Positions 7,581 through 16,177 of a DNA stretch of 64,000 bases are shown in pieces (the first letter of the stretch is position 1; the number at the start of each line of letters is the position of its first letter). Where the stretch lies: positions 1-64,000 of the forward strand of contig CALAAS010000038.1 of the NCBI GenBank assembly GCA_937885015.1. The letters are read 5' to 3'. The notes beneath the pieces are model-generated. The model searched no databases. It was not told the origin of the DNA and saw only the letters and a list, made by a program, of their open reading frames with translations. The position numbers and the translations under genes were made by a program. This DNA is from an uncultured Clostridium sp. Lineage in GTDB: Bacteria; Bacillota; Clostridia; Lachnospirales; Lachnospiraceae.

Positions 7581-9254
7581 ATGTCAATCAATGAGTTGGG
7601 AATGATTTTTCAGTTCGTAGGCGGATTGGGAATGTTTCTGTATGGTATGAACGCCATGGCCGATGGCCTTCAGCGCTTTGCCGGAAACCGGCTGCAAAGG
7701 GTGCTGGAAATCCTTACCTCCAACCGGTTCCTCGGTGTGCTGGTAGGTGCCGGTGTGACGGCGATTATTCAGAGCAGTTCTGCCACAACAGTTATGGTGG
7801 TAGGTTTTGTAAATGCCGGGATTATCAGCCTTTTACAGGCGACCGGAATTATCATGGGTGCCAATATCGGTACCACAGTAACCAGCTGGATTGTTTCCAT
7901 GAGCGAGTGGGGAGAGGTGCTGAAGCCGGAATTTTTTGCCCCGGTGCTGTTTGGAATCGGCGCATTTATTACCATGTTTGCCAAAAGTCACAAAAAGAAA
8001 GAGGGCGCAGAGATCCTTCTGGGATTTGCCATGCTGTTTATCGGCCTTTCTTTTATGTCCGGCTCCATTGAACCCTATAAGGATGCGCCGATTTTCTCAG
8101 AGGCATTCCGGGTGCTGGGGGGGAATCCCTTCCTGGGGATTCTGGCCGGCCTTCTGGTAACGGCAATCATTCAGAGCAGTTCTGCGTCTGTGGGAATTCT
8201 TCAGATGCTGGCAATCAACGGGATGGTTAACTGGCAGTCTGCAGTATTTATTACGCTGGGACAGAATATCGGTACGTGTGCTACGGCGCTTTTGTCCTGT
8301 ATCGGAACGTCCCGTACTGCGAAACGGGCGGCTGTGATTCATCTTCTGTTCAATGTGACGGGCGCTGTGATCTTCGGCCTGGGACTGTTTGTTGTGTTCA
8401 GCCTGAATCCGGCTTACGGAATGGCACAGGCGGACAGTGTGGGAATTTCTGTCTTCCACACGGTTTTCAATGTGGTCAATACCATTGTATTATTCCCCTT
8501 TGCCGGATTTCTGGTGAAGGCTTCAGATGTAATTGTACCGGAGAAAGCCAAGGAAAAGGCGGCGCAGTGGTCTCCCAGTGATGTGGAGTCAGATATGGTC
8601 CGCCATCTGGATGAGCGTATTCTGGAAACGCCCTCCTTTGCCATTGAGACGGTTTGTCATGAGGCGGTAAATATGGGAAAAGTGGCCCTGGCCAATGCGA
8701 AGATTGCCACGGCGGCGCTTATTGATGGAAATGAGAGCTTCTGTCGGGAAGTTTTTGAAAATGAGGAAACCATTGACCGGATGGAGAAGATCATGACGGA
8801 GTATCTCGTCAAGATCAATAACCTGTCTCTCAACGATGAGCAGCACCGGATTGTGAAGAATATGTACTATACCATTGGAAATCTGGAGCGTATCGGCGAT
8901 CACTGTGAGAATCTGGCGGAACTGGCCCAGAAGCGGATTGAAAAGAACTGGAACTTTTCAGAGGGCGCTATGGATGAGCTGCGGCGGATTGCGGACGCGG
9001 CCCTGAAGGCGGTGGAGTGTTCCATTGAAGCCAGAGATGACCATGAGATGATGAAGGTTCGGCAGACAGCCCGCTATGAGGAAGAGGTGGACAATCTGGA
9101 GGAGGAGCTTCGGGAGAGCCATATGGAGCGCCTGTCCAGAGAAGAATGCCAGATTGAGAGCGGTGTGATTTTTCTGGATGCTCTGGCAAACTATGAGAGA
9201 ATTGCAGATCATGCCAAGAATGTGGCTGGCTATGTAAAGGAAGAGATGCAATGA
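7581..9254 (+). CDS. Na/Pi cotransporter family protein with PhoU-like C-terminus
   Basis: The 557-residue protein has an N-terminal membrane domain (to about residue 320) with the two inverted-repeat QSSSA motifs of the NptA/SLC34 family: IIQSSSATTV and IIQSSSASVG, each followed by a GANIGT- or GQNIGT-type loop. Residues about 340-550 are helical and PhoU-like (ERIGDHCENLAE, ERIADHAKN). It should import phosphate with sodium; the PhoU-like domain may tune transport or signalling. Its stop overlaps the response regulator start by 4 bp (ATGA), so the three genes form one operon behind Pho-box-like repeats. Confidence 0.9.
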   Translation: MSINELGMIFQFVGGLGMFLYGMNAMADGLQRFAGNRLQRVLEILTSNRFLGVLVGAGVTAIIQSSSATTVMVVGFVNAGIISLLQATGIIMGANIGTTVTSWIVSMSEWGEVLKPEFFAPVLFGIGAFITMFAKSHKKKEGAEILLGFAMLFIGLSFMSGSIEPYKDAPIFSEAFRVLGGNPFLGILAGLLVTAIIQSSSASVGILQMLAINGMVNWQSAVFITLGQNIGTCATALLSCIGTSRTAKRAAVIHLLFNVTGAVIFGLGLFVVFSLNPAYGMAQADSVGISVFHTVFNVVNTIVLFPFAGFLVKASDVIVPEKAKEKAAQWSPSDVESDMVRHLDERILETPSFAIETVCHEAVNMGKVALANAKIATAALIDGNESFCREVFENEETIDRMEKIMTEYLVKINNLSLNDEQHRIVKNMYYTIGNLERIGDHCENLAELAQKRIEKNWNFSEGAMDELRRIADAALKAVECSIEARDDHEMMKVRQTARYEEEVDNLEEELRESHMERLSREECQIESGVIFLDALANYERIADHAKNVAGYVKEEMQ

Positions 9255-9979
9255 AATATTTAATCTATGTGGTGGAGGATGATGAAAATATTCGGAATCT
9301 GATCTGCGTAGCATTGGAAAATTTTGGATATCGGACCTGTGGATATGAGACGGCGGAGGAGGCTCTGGAACGTATTACTGCTCTGCTTCGCCGCGGAAAG
9401 GAAGCAGCCAGAGAACTCCCGGATATGTTTGTATTTGACTGGATGCTTCCAGGCATGGACGGCATGGATGCGATTCGTGTCCTGCGGGGGATGGCTCCCT
9501 TTGTATCCACCCCGATTCTGATGCTGACAGCGAAAGACCGGGAGACGGATATTGTGCAGGGACTGGATAACGGGGCTGATGATTATATGACGAAACCCTT
9601 TGGCATTTTGGAGCTTTCTGCCAGGGTTCGGAAGCTTTTAAAACGTGCGGGGACGGTGCGGGAGACAAGTGCCAGCCTGACGGCCGGGGAGGTTTCCATT
9701 GACAAGGAGACCAGAGAAGTAAGCGCCTGCGGACAGCAGGTGGAGCTTACCCTGAAGGAATTTGAACTTTTAAGCTATCTGATGGAACATATGAACCGGG
9801 TAGTTACCAGGGATGAACTTCTGGATAACATCTGGGGATACGATTATGATGGGGAGACGAGAACGTTGGATATGCATATTAAGACGCTCCGTCAGAAGTT
9901 AAAGGAGGCCGGAGGCCAGATTAAAACGGTCCGCGGCGTGGGATATCGGTTTTTAAAAGAAAAAGAATCGGGAAAGTGA
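9251..9979 (+). CDS. OmpR/PhoB-family response regulator
   Basis: The 242-residue protein has a receiver domain, with phosphoacceptor D63 in FVFDWMLPGMDG and the KPF switch lysine, followed by a winged-helix DNA-binding domain (about 145-238) with GYDYDGETRTLDMHI and RGVGYRF. It is the partner of the histidine kinase 7 bp downstream and is translationally coupled to the phosphate transporter. Context makes it the likely PhoB/PhoP that binds the TTTACAT repeats at 7481-7520. Other two-component inputs cannot be excluded. Confidence 0.9.
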   Translation: MKYLIYVVEDDENIRNLICVALENFGYRTCGYETAEEALERITALLRRGKEAARELPDMFVFDWMLPGMDGMDAIRVLRGMAPFVSTPILMLTAKDRETDIVQGLDNGADDYMTKPFGILELSARVRKLLKRAGTVRETSASLTAGEVSIDKETREVSACGQQVELTLKEFELLSYLMEHMNRVVTRDELLDNIWGYDYDGETRTLDMHIKTLRQKLKEAGGQIKTVRGVGYRFLKEKESGK

Positions 9980-9986
9980 TTCGGTC

Positions 9987-11381
9987 ATGAGAAAAGCTAT
10001 ATTCAGAAAATTTATTCAGCTTCTATTTCTGGCGCTGGCGCTTAATACGTTTATTGCGTATGTGGTGACCAGCACCATTCTTTTAAAGCGGACCAGAGAG
10101 GATATGAAATTTGCCCTGGAATCCGTGGACCACATGCTGGAATATGACCAGCCGCTGGAAAAACAGTTTGAACAGCTCTCTGAAGCAGCCCAGGGAAGCA
10201 ACAGCCGCTATACGCTGATCCGAAGTGACGGAACGGTTGTGGCGGACACCTCAGCCAATGAGGCAGAGATGGAAAACCATCTGGATCGCCAGGAGGTGTA
10301 TCAGGCGCTGCAGGATGGCTACGGCTATGCCTCCCGCCGCTCCGGAACGCTGGGGTCTTCTATGAGTTATGCTGCCATGCGCACCGGGGACGGTCAGTAT
10401 GTACTTCGCTTATCTACAGAGTCCTACGGGATGCGGGAGTACGTATTCATGTTGTTTCCGGCGGTTCTTTTAAGTTTTGCCATTGCATTTATCGCATCCA
10501 CTCTGGAGGCGGAGCGGTTTACCCAGTCCATTACGAAACCCCTTCAGGAGATTTCCAGGGAAATGGCCAAAATGGAGGGGGATTATACAGATTTCCATTT
10601 CGAAAAGTGCCCCTATGAGGAGATCAATGTGATCGGTGAGACAACAACGAAGATGTCGCAGAATACGAAGGAATATCTGGAACGCCTGGAACAGGAAAAG
10701 CAGATCCGCCAGGAGTTTTTCAGCAATGCATCCCATGAACTGAAGACGCCGATCACATCCATTCGCGGATATGTGGAGCTTCTGGAGAGCGGGATGGCAG
10801 CCAACCAGGAGGTTACCAGGGATTTTCTTTCCAGGATTAAAAAAGAGGCTATGCGGATGACGAACCTGGTGGATGATATCCTGATGATATCCCGCTTGGA
10901 ATCCCGCGGGGCCAGGGCGGATATCGTGACCATCCACATGAGCGATTTGCTGGAGGAATGCGTTGCATCGGTGGCGGCCCAGGCTGCGTCCCGCTCTATC
11001 TCCATACACCGAAAATGTACGGAGTTTGATGTAAAAGCGGATTTGCGCCAGATGAGTGAACTGCTCACGAATTTATTGAGTAATGCGGTAAAATACAATA
11101 ATGAGGGCGGACAGGTCTGGGTATATCTGGAAGCTCAGGGAAAGAACGTGCTGTTAAAGGTTCGCGATAACGGCGTTGGGATCCCAAAGGACAGCCTGGG
11201 CCGGATTTTTGAGCGGTTTTACCGGGTTGATAAAGGACGGAGCCGCAAGCAGGGCGGCACGGGTCTTGGACTTTCCATTGTAAAGCATATCGTGAATTTT
11301 TACCATGGTACGGTTCAGGTGGAATCGGAGATTGGGGTGGGAACCACCTTTACCGTGTGTCTTCCCATCGCCGTTTTATAG
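9987..11381 (+). CDS. Sensor histidine kinase, PhoR-like
   Basis: The 464-residue protein has a membrane segment near residues 10-32, an extracytoplasmic region of about 120 residues and a second segment near 152-172. Then come HAMP-like and DHp regions with H250 in SHELKTPITS, and an HATPase with N box (NLLSNAVKYN), DNGVGIP and GGTGLGLSI. It should autophosphorylate and pass phosphate to the adjacent regulator. No PAS domain stands out. Its linkage with a phosphate transporter carrying a PhoU-like tail points to phosphate sensing. Confidence 0.9.
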   Translation: MRKAIFRKFIQLLFLALALNTFIAYVVTSTILLKRTREDMKFALESVDHMLEYDQPLEKQFEQLSEAAQGSNSRYTLIRSDGTVVADTSANEAEMENHLDRQEVYQALQDGYGYASRRSGTLGSSMSYAAMRTGDGQYVLRLSTESYGMREYVFMLFPAVLLSFAIAFIASTLEAERFTQSITKPLQEISREMAKMEGDYTDFHFEKCPYEEINVIGETTTKMSQNTKEYLERLEQEKQIRQEFFSNASHELKTPITSIRGYVELLESGMAANQEVTRDFLSRIKKEAMRMTNLVDDILMISRLESRGARADIVTIHMSDLLEECVASVAAQAASRSISIHRKCTEFDVKADLRQMSELLTNLLSNAVKYNNEGGQVWVYLEAQGKNVLLKVRDNGVGIPKDSLGRIFERFYRVDKGRSRKQGGTGLGLSIVKHIVNFYHGTVQVESEIGVGTTFTVCLPIAVL

Positions 11382-11430
11382 CCTTTGACACTTTAATACG
11401 TTGATTTTTTTGGAATTTAAAGAAATAAAA

Positions 11431-11459
11431 TTGACTCTGGGAAAAAAGTGTAGTATGAT
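11431..11459 (+). promoter_or_regulatory. Promoter of the ABC importer operon
   Basis: TTGACT at 11431-11436 and TATGAT at 11454-11459 are spaced by 17 bp, close to the vegetative consensus. The leader is about 80 nt and I see no T-box or riboswitch in it. Confidence 0.7.
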
Positions 11460-11538
11460 AAAACATATTTCGGAGTTCCAGACTGGTTTGGGGAACCTTC
11501 GGGAGAGTGAAATCAGAAAAATGGGAGGAGTCAGTATT

Positions 11539-12570
11539 ATGAAAAAGACAAAGGTAATGGCACTTTTATTATCCGGCGTTATGGCAGCGTCCATGGCAGC
11601 CTGCGGCGGTCAGTCGGCAGAGACGGAGGCTCCGGCAGAGTCTGTGGCCCAGACAGAGGCAGCGAGCGGAGAAGAGAGTGCGGAGACGGAAAAAACAGCG
11701 GATGGAGAGAGTTATAAAATTGGTATTTTGCAGCTGACTCAGCATGTGGCTCTGGACAAGACGAATGAAGGCTTTGTGGCGGCACTGAAGGATGCGGGCC
11801 TTTCCTGCGAGATTGATCAGCAGAATGCATCCGGAGACCAGTCGGCCTGCCAGACCATTGCAGAGAAACTGGTAAACGATGGGAATGACCTGATTTTTGC
11901 CATTGCAACGCCGGCTGCCCAGGCAGTGGTAGGCGTGACGGATACGATTCCGGTTCTGGTCAGCGCCGTGACAGATCCGGCGGCTTCCGGACTGGTGGAT
12001 ACCAATGAGGTGCCGGGAGGCAACGTATCCGGAACTTCGGATCTGACCCCGGTAAAAGAGCAGATTGACCTGATGCAGAAGATTCTTCCGGATGTGAAGA
12101 CGGTTGGCCTTCTTTACAGCAGCGCGGAGGCCAATTCCGTTCTCCAGATCGAGATGGCAAAAGAAGCATTGGATACAGCTGGGATTGCCTATGAGGATTA
12201 TACAGTATCCAGTTCCAATGAGATCCCGACGGTGGTGGAGTCCATGGTGGGAAAGGTAGATTGTATCTATACCCCGACGGACAATATGATCGCAGCTGGC
12301 ATGGCGACAGTTGCCATGGTGGCAAATGAGAACAAAATTCCCACCATTTGCGGCGAAGAAGGCATGGTAGATGCCGGTGGCCTCGCTACCTACGGAATTG
12401 ACTACTACCAGCTTGGATATATGGCAGGTCAGCAGGCGGTTCAGATTCTGGCAGAAGGCGCTGACATTTCCGCTATGCCCATCGGATATCTGGATGCCGA
12501 TAAGTGTACTTTGAAGGTAAATGAGGAGACTGCCGAGGTCCTCGGCGTGGATGTGTCCGGCATTAAATAG
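11539..12570 (+). CDS. ABC transporter substrate-binding lipoprotein (ABC_sub_bind type)
   Basis: The ATG at 11539 is chosen over upstream in-frame starts because it follows a GGGAGGAG SD and opens a lipoprotein signal peptide (KKTK, hydrophobic core, lipobox-like SMAAC). The mature 320-odd residues start with an acidic Glu/Ala/Thr linker, then the two-lobed YKIGILQLTQH fold of the ABC_sub_bind family, which is related to TrpX-type proteins. It captures a small ligand outside the membrane for the permease and ATPase downstream. Ligands in this family include amino acids, but no T-box or other clue identifies one here. Confidence 0.9.
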   Translation: MKKTKVMALLLSGVMAASMAACGGQSAETEAPAESVAQTEAASGEESAETEKTADGESYKIGILQLTQHVALDKTNEGFVAALKDAGLSCEIDQQNASGDQSACQTIAEKLVNDGNDLIFAIATPAAQAVVGVTDTIPVLVSAVTDPAASGLVDTNEVPGGNVSGTSDLTPVKEQIDLMQKILPDVKTVGLLYSSAEANSVLQIEMAKEALDTAGIAYEDYTVSSSNEIPTVVESMVGKVDCIYTPTDNMIAAGMATVAMVANENKIPTICGEEGMVDAGGLATYGIDYYQLGYMAGQQAVQILAEGADISAMPIGYLDADKCTLKVNEETAEVLGVDVSGIK

Positions 12571-12602
12571 AAGCGGACAATGGTTTGAAGAAATGAATAT
12601 CC

Positions 12603-12638
12603 AGAGCTGGCGCAAAATGAAAAGGCTGCGTCAGCTCT
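12603..12638 (+). promoter_or_regulatory. Intercistronic hairpin between binding protein and permease
   Basis: AGAGCTGGCGCA (12603-12614) pairs with TGCGTCAGCTCT (12627-12638): 12 base pairs including one G:T, with a 12-nt loop. It has no T tract, so read-through is expected. Such structures often protect the upstream mRNA segment and raise binding-protein levels over the membrane components. Confidence 0.6.
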
Positions 12639-12662
12639 GATGTGTTATATCGGAGGTACAGG

Positions 12663-13586
12663 ATGAACGGGTTGTTAGTTTCCCTTCAGGGCGCCGTTGC
12701 GCAGGGGGTTCTCTGGGGAGTTATGGTATTGGGCGTATATATTACATTCCGGCTGATGGATATTGCGGATCTGACGGTGGATGGAAGTTTTGCATTGGGC
12801 GCCTGTGTCTGTGCGGTGCTGGTGGTTGAAAAAGGCGTAGATCCGGTTCTGGCGCTGGCGGTGGCCACGATTTCCGGTCTGATTGCCGGTGCGGTAACAG
12901 GAATTCTCCATACGGTGTTTGAAATTCCGGCGATTCTGGCCGGAATTCTGACCCAGATTTCTCTCTGGTCCATCAATCTGCGGATTATGGGCGGTAAGAG
13001 TAATATGCCGCTTTTAAAGACGAAGACACTGATCAGCGGTCTGGCGGACAGCTTTGGTCTTACCCAGGCCCAGGCATCCATGATCGTAGGTGTGGTGGTT
13101 GCTTTTCTGATGATTGCGTTTCTGTACTGGTTTTTTGGAACAGAGATCGGAAGTGCCATGCGTGCCACAGGAAATAATGAAGATATGGTCCGGGCGCTGG
13201 GGGTCAATACCAAGATGACGAAACTGTTATCCCTGACTTTGAGCAATGGCCTGGTTGGCCTTTCTGGCGCTTTAGTTTGCCAGAGCCAGAAATATGGTGA
13301 TGTGGGCAGCGGCACTGGCGCCATTGTTATTGGCCTTGCGGCCATTGTCATCGGCGAGGTTTTGATGGGGCGTCTGACTTCCTTTTACTGGAAACTGACG
13401 TCGGTTGTTGTAGGTTCTGTGATTTATTTTGTGATCCGTGCGGTGGTGCTGCGGATGGGCATGGATGCCAATGACATGAAGCTTCTTTCGGCTATCATTG
13501 TGGCGCTGGCTCTCTGTATTCCGGTGGCCCTCTCCAAATATCGCCTGAGAAAAGAGTATACAGAAGGAGGGGACGAGACATGCTGA
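12663..13586 (+). CDS. ABC transporter permease, LivH-like
   Basis: The 307-residue integral membrane protein has eight or nine hydrophobic segments. It carries the LivH/RbsC-type features YITFRLMDIADLTVDGS and an ALGVN loop followed by LTLSNGLVGLSGAL. The ATG at 12663 follows CGGAGG at 7-8 bp; a GTG at 12642 in frame lacks a suitable SD. It forms the transport channel of the importer. Its stop overlaps the ATPase start by 7 bp. Confidence 0.9.
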   Translation: MNGLLVSLQGAVAQGVLWGVMVLGVYITFRLMDIADLTVDGSFALGACVCAVLVVEKGVDPVLALAVATISGLIAGAVTGILHTVFEIPAILAGILTQISLWSINLRIMGGKSNMPLLKTKTLISGLADSFGLTQAQASMIVGVVVAFLMIAFLYWFFGTEIGSAMRATGNNEDMVRALGVNTKMTKLLSLTLSNGLVGLSGALVCQSQKYGDVGSGTGAIVIGLAAIVIGEVLMGRLTSFYWKLTSVVVGSVIYFVIRAVVLRMGMDANDMKLLSAIIVALALCIPVALSKYRLRKEYTEGGDETC

Positions 13587-14377
13587 CCATAACAAATGTA
13601 AAGAAAACCTTCAATAAAGGAACCGTAAATGAAAAAAAGGCTCTGACGGGCATCAATCTGCATCTGAATCCCGGGGACTTTGTGACGATCATCGGCGGAA
13701 ATGGAGCCGGTAAATCTACGATGCTGAACATGATTGCCGGTGTATATCCCATTGATTGCGGTAAGATAGTGATAGATGGCGTTAATATTTCCAGAGAGCC
13801 GGAGCATAAGCGGGCCCGTTATATCGGGCGTGTATTCCAGGATCCCATGCGGGGAACAGCAGCAAATATGGAGATTCAGGAGAATTTGGCCATGGCGCTG
13901 CGCCGGGGAAAGGCCAGGGGACTCGGTTGGGGCATTAAAAATAATGAAAAGGACTATTACCGGGAGGCGCTGGCTCAGTTGGACCTGGGACTTCAGACGC
14001 GGATGACCAGCAAAGTGGGACTGCTTTCCGGCGGCCAGAGACAGGCGTTGACCCTGCTTATGGCCACGCTCCAGAAGCCGAAGCTTCTGCTTCTGGACGA
14101 GCATACGGCGGCCCTGGATCCTAAGACAGCGAAAAAGGTTCTGGATTTGACGGAGAAGATTGTTAGCGAGCAGAATCTGACTGCTATGATGGTTACTCAT
14201 AATATGAAGGATGCGATTCAGATCGGAAACCGCCTGATCATGATGCATGAGGGACGTATCGTCTATGACGTGGCAGGCGAAGAAAAGAAAAAGCTGCAGG
14301 TGGAGGATCTGCTTCAGCGGTTTGAGACAGTCAGCGGCGGAACTTTTGCCAATGACAGGATGATGCTGGCAAACTGA
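13580..14377 (+). CDS. ABC transporter ATP-binding protein
   Basis: The 265-residue ATPase has Walker A GGNGAGKST (about residues 38-46), Q-loop VFQDPMRGTA, signature LSGGQRQ, Walker B LLLLDEHTAALDP and the switch His in MMVTHNM. It energises the adjacent permease in the cytoplasm, and the overlap with the permease gene indicates coupled translation. An unusual H replaces P in the usual DEPTAALDP; this variant is known in this importer class. Confidence 0.92.
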   Translation: MLTITNVKKTFNKGTVNEKKALTGINLHLNPGDFVTIIGGNGAGKSTMLNMIAGVYPIDCGKIVIDGVNISREPEHKRARYIGRVFQDPMRGTAANMEIQENLAMALRRGKARGLGWGIKNNEKDYYREALAQLDLGLQTRMTSKVGLLSGGQRQALTLLMATLQKPKLLLLDEHTAALDPKTAKKVLDLTEKIVSEQNLTAMMVTHNMKDAIQIGNRLIMMHEGRIVYDVAGEEKKKLQVEDLLQRFETVSGGTFANDRMMLAN

Positions 14378-14432
14378 GGTCCGGATGAAACTGGCCGATA
14401 GAAGAAATCGGATATAGATGAGAAAAATGAGC

Positions 14433-14488
14433 GGGAATGGGGCAACTTTTTGTGGATGTGGCAGAGAGGGCAGCGCCATTCCCACTTT
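14433..14488 (+). terminator. Possible terminator after the ABC operon
   Basis: GGGAATGG at 14433-14440 pairs with CCATTCCC at 14476-14483, then CACTTTTC follows. The loop is long (35 nt) and the T tract short, so the call is tentative. Confidence 0.4.
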
Positions 14489-14528
14489 TCGTTAATAGAA
14501 AATTCATTTTTTTGATAGGGGAACCTGG

Positions 14529-14557
14529 TTGGCTTTTGCTTGTATTTGTGATAAAAT
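14529..14557 (+). promoter_or_regulatory. Promoter of the SH3-NlpC/P60 pair
   Basis: TTGGCT at 14529-14534 and TAAAAT at 14552-14557 have 17-bp spacing, 37 bp before the chosen start codon. Confidence 0.55.
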
Positions 14558-14594
14558 AATCCTTGATTTTTGTCAGGATTGGAGAGCTGAAGAA

Positions 14595-16157
14595 ATGCTG
14601 AAACAGAAGAAAGAGGATTATCAGGCTTCTTTGAAGCGGGCCAGACGGCGGAGAAGAGGACATGACTATAAAAAGTATGCGATGATTACGGTTTTGGCGG
14701 CGATCATCGTGGCGCTTCTTATTTTTTTAGGGAAGGTCATAGGCGGTCAGAGGACGGATGCGCCGCCGAGGGGAGCTGCTACAGCCTCTGAGGCGTCGAA
14801 GAGCGACCTTCAGGCGGAGCTGCGGGCCAAAGAAGAGGCGGAAAAGGATGCAGTAGTAGACGCCTATTCGAATCTGGGTCTGGTTCAGGTTTCCGGGTAT
14901 CTGAATATGCGGGAAAGTGCCAGCACGGATGCGGATATCATCGGGAAGCTGCAGGGGGACAGCGCCTGTGAGATTCTGGACGATTCCCAGGAAGGATGGT
15001 ATCAGATCTCTTCCGGCGGCCTGGAGGGTTTCATAAGTTCCGAGTTTGTTCTGACCGGCGAGGAGGCTAAAAAGAAGGCCAGAGAGCTGGTAAACCGGCG
15101 GGCTATCATTACAGCGGATTCTCTGAATATCCGCAAGGAACCAAGCACAGAGGCAGAGGTGGTCGGACAGGCTCTTCAGAATGAGCGGTACCTGGTGGAG
15201 GGGGAGGAGCAGGACGGTTGGCTTCAGATTGCAAATGGCTATATTTCTGCCGAATATGCGGAGGTAAAGTATGCTCTCAATGAGGCGCGTAAGCTGGATA
15301 TGCGCTCCATGGTTCTGAATCTCTATGACCATATTGGTATTTCCAGTGTGGACAGCTATCTGAATGTCCGCAAAGAACCCAGTGAGGACGGAGAGATTAT
15401 TGGTAAGATGACCAGTAAGTCGGCGGGAGAGATTCTGGAGACATCTGAGGATGGGGCGTGGTATAAGATCCAGTCCGGCCCGGTAACGGGATACGTGAAG
15501 GCGGAGTATATTCTCACTGGTGAAGCGGCAAAGCAGGAGGCGCTGGAAGTGGCAGAGCTGATGGCCATTGTGTCCACAGACCGCCTGAATGTCCGGACGG
15601 AGCCTTCTACAGAGTCGAAGATCTGGACGCAGATTTCTGATAATGAACGGTATGCAGTGCTGAGCCAGCAGGATGGCTGGGTGGAGATTGAGCTGGATTC
15701 CACCTCCGCTTACGTGTCCACCGATTTTGTGGATGTGCGGTATGCGCTGCCGGAGGCCATCAAGTTCAGCCCTCTGGATGAGAGTTCCTCTCTGCGCAAT
15801 CAATTAGTGAATTATGCCCTGCAGTTCGTGGGGAACCGGTATGTGTGGGGCGGTAACGACCCCCATACGGGTGCGGACTGCTCTGGATTCGTGAAGTATG
15901 TATACAGCCATGTGGCGGGGATTTCCCTTCCGCGTGTTTCCAGAGACCAGGCCAGACAGGGAAAGAGCATCAAGTCGTCCCAGATGCGGCCTGGAGATCT
16001 GATTTTCTATACCAACAGTCGCGGTACGGTCAATCATGTGGCCATGTATATTGGAAATGGGCAGATTGTACATGCGGCCAGTCGGAGAAGCGGAATTAAG
16101 ATTTCTACCTGGAATTATCGAAATCCATACCGGATTGTCAATGTGCTGGGGGATTAA
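14595..16157 (+). CDS. SH3b-repeat NlpC/P60 cell-wall hydrolase (first of tandem pair)
   Basis: A frame open from 14529 is trimmed to the ATG at 14595, which has GGAGAG 8 bp upstream. The 520-residue product has a basic N-terminus (RARRRRRGHDYKK), one membrane segment at about 28-50, an Ala/Glu linker, four bacterial SH3 repeats (LNMRESAS, LNIRKEPS, LNVRKEPS and LNVRTEPS mark them), and a C-terminal NlpC/P60 domain. The catalytic residues are C429 (ADCSGF), H481 (NHVAMYIG) and H493. It should be anchored with the catalytic part outside, cutting stem peptides of peptidoglycan. The SH3 repeats probably bind wall. It is a clear paralogue of the next gene. Confidence 0.9.
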   Translation: MLKQKKEDYQASLKRARRRRRGHDYKKYAMITVLAAIIVALLIFLGKVIGGQRTDAPPRGAATASEASKSDLQAELRAKEEAEKDAVVDAYSNLGLVQVSGYLNMRESASTDADIIGKLQGDSACEILDDSQEGWYQISSGGLEGFISSEFVLTGEEAKKKARELVNRRAIITADSLNIRKEPSTEAEVVGQALQNERYLVEGEEQDGWLQIANGYISAEYAEVKYALNEARKLDMRSMVLNLYDHIGISSVDSYLNVRKEPSEDGEIIGKMTSKSAGEILETSEDGAWYKIQSGPVTGYVKAEYILTGEAAKQEALEVAELMAIVSTDRLNVRTEPSTESKIWTQISDNERYAVLSQQDGWVEIELDSTSAYVSTDFVDVRYALPEAIKFSPLDESSSLRNQLVNYALQFVGNRYVWGGNDPHTGADCSGFVKYVYSHVAGISLPRVSRDQARQGKSIKSSQMRPGDLIFYTNSRGTVNHVAMYIGNGQIVHAASRRSGIKISTWNYRNPYRIVNVLGD

Positions 16158-16177
16158 GTCAAAAGAGGAGATAGAGG

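Noticed and set aside
11569..12615. 348-codon open frame on the minus strand
   Set aside because: It is antisense to the substrate-binding protein gene and rich in His/Arg/Cys as expected of a shadow.
13424..14485. 353-codon open frame on the minus strand
   Set aside because: It is antisense to permease and ATPase genes and has no motif.
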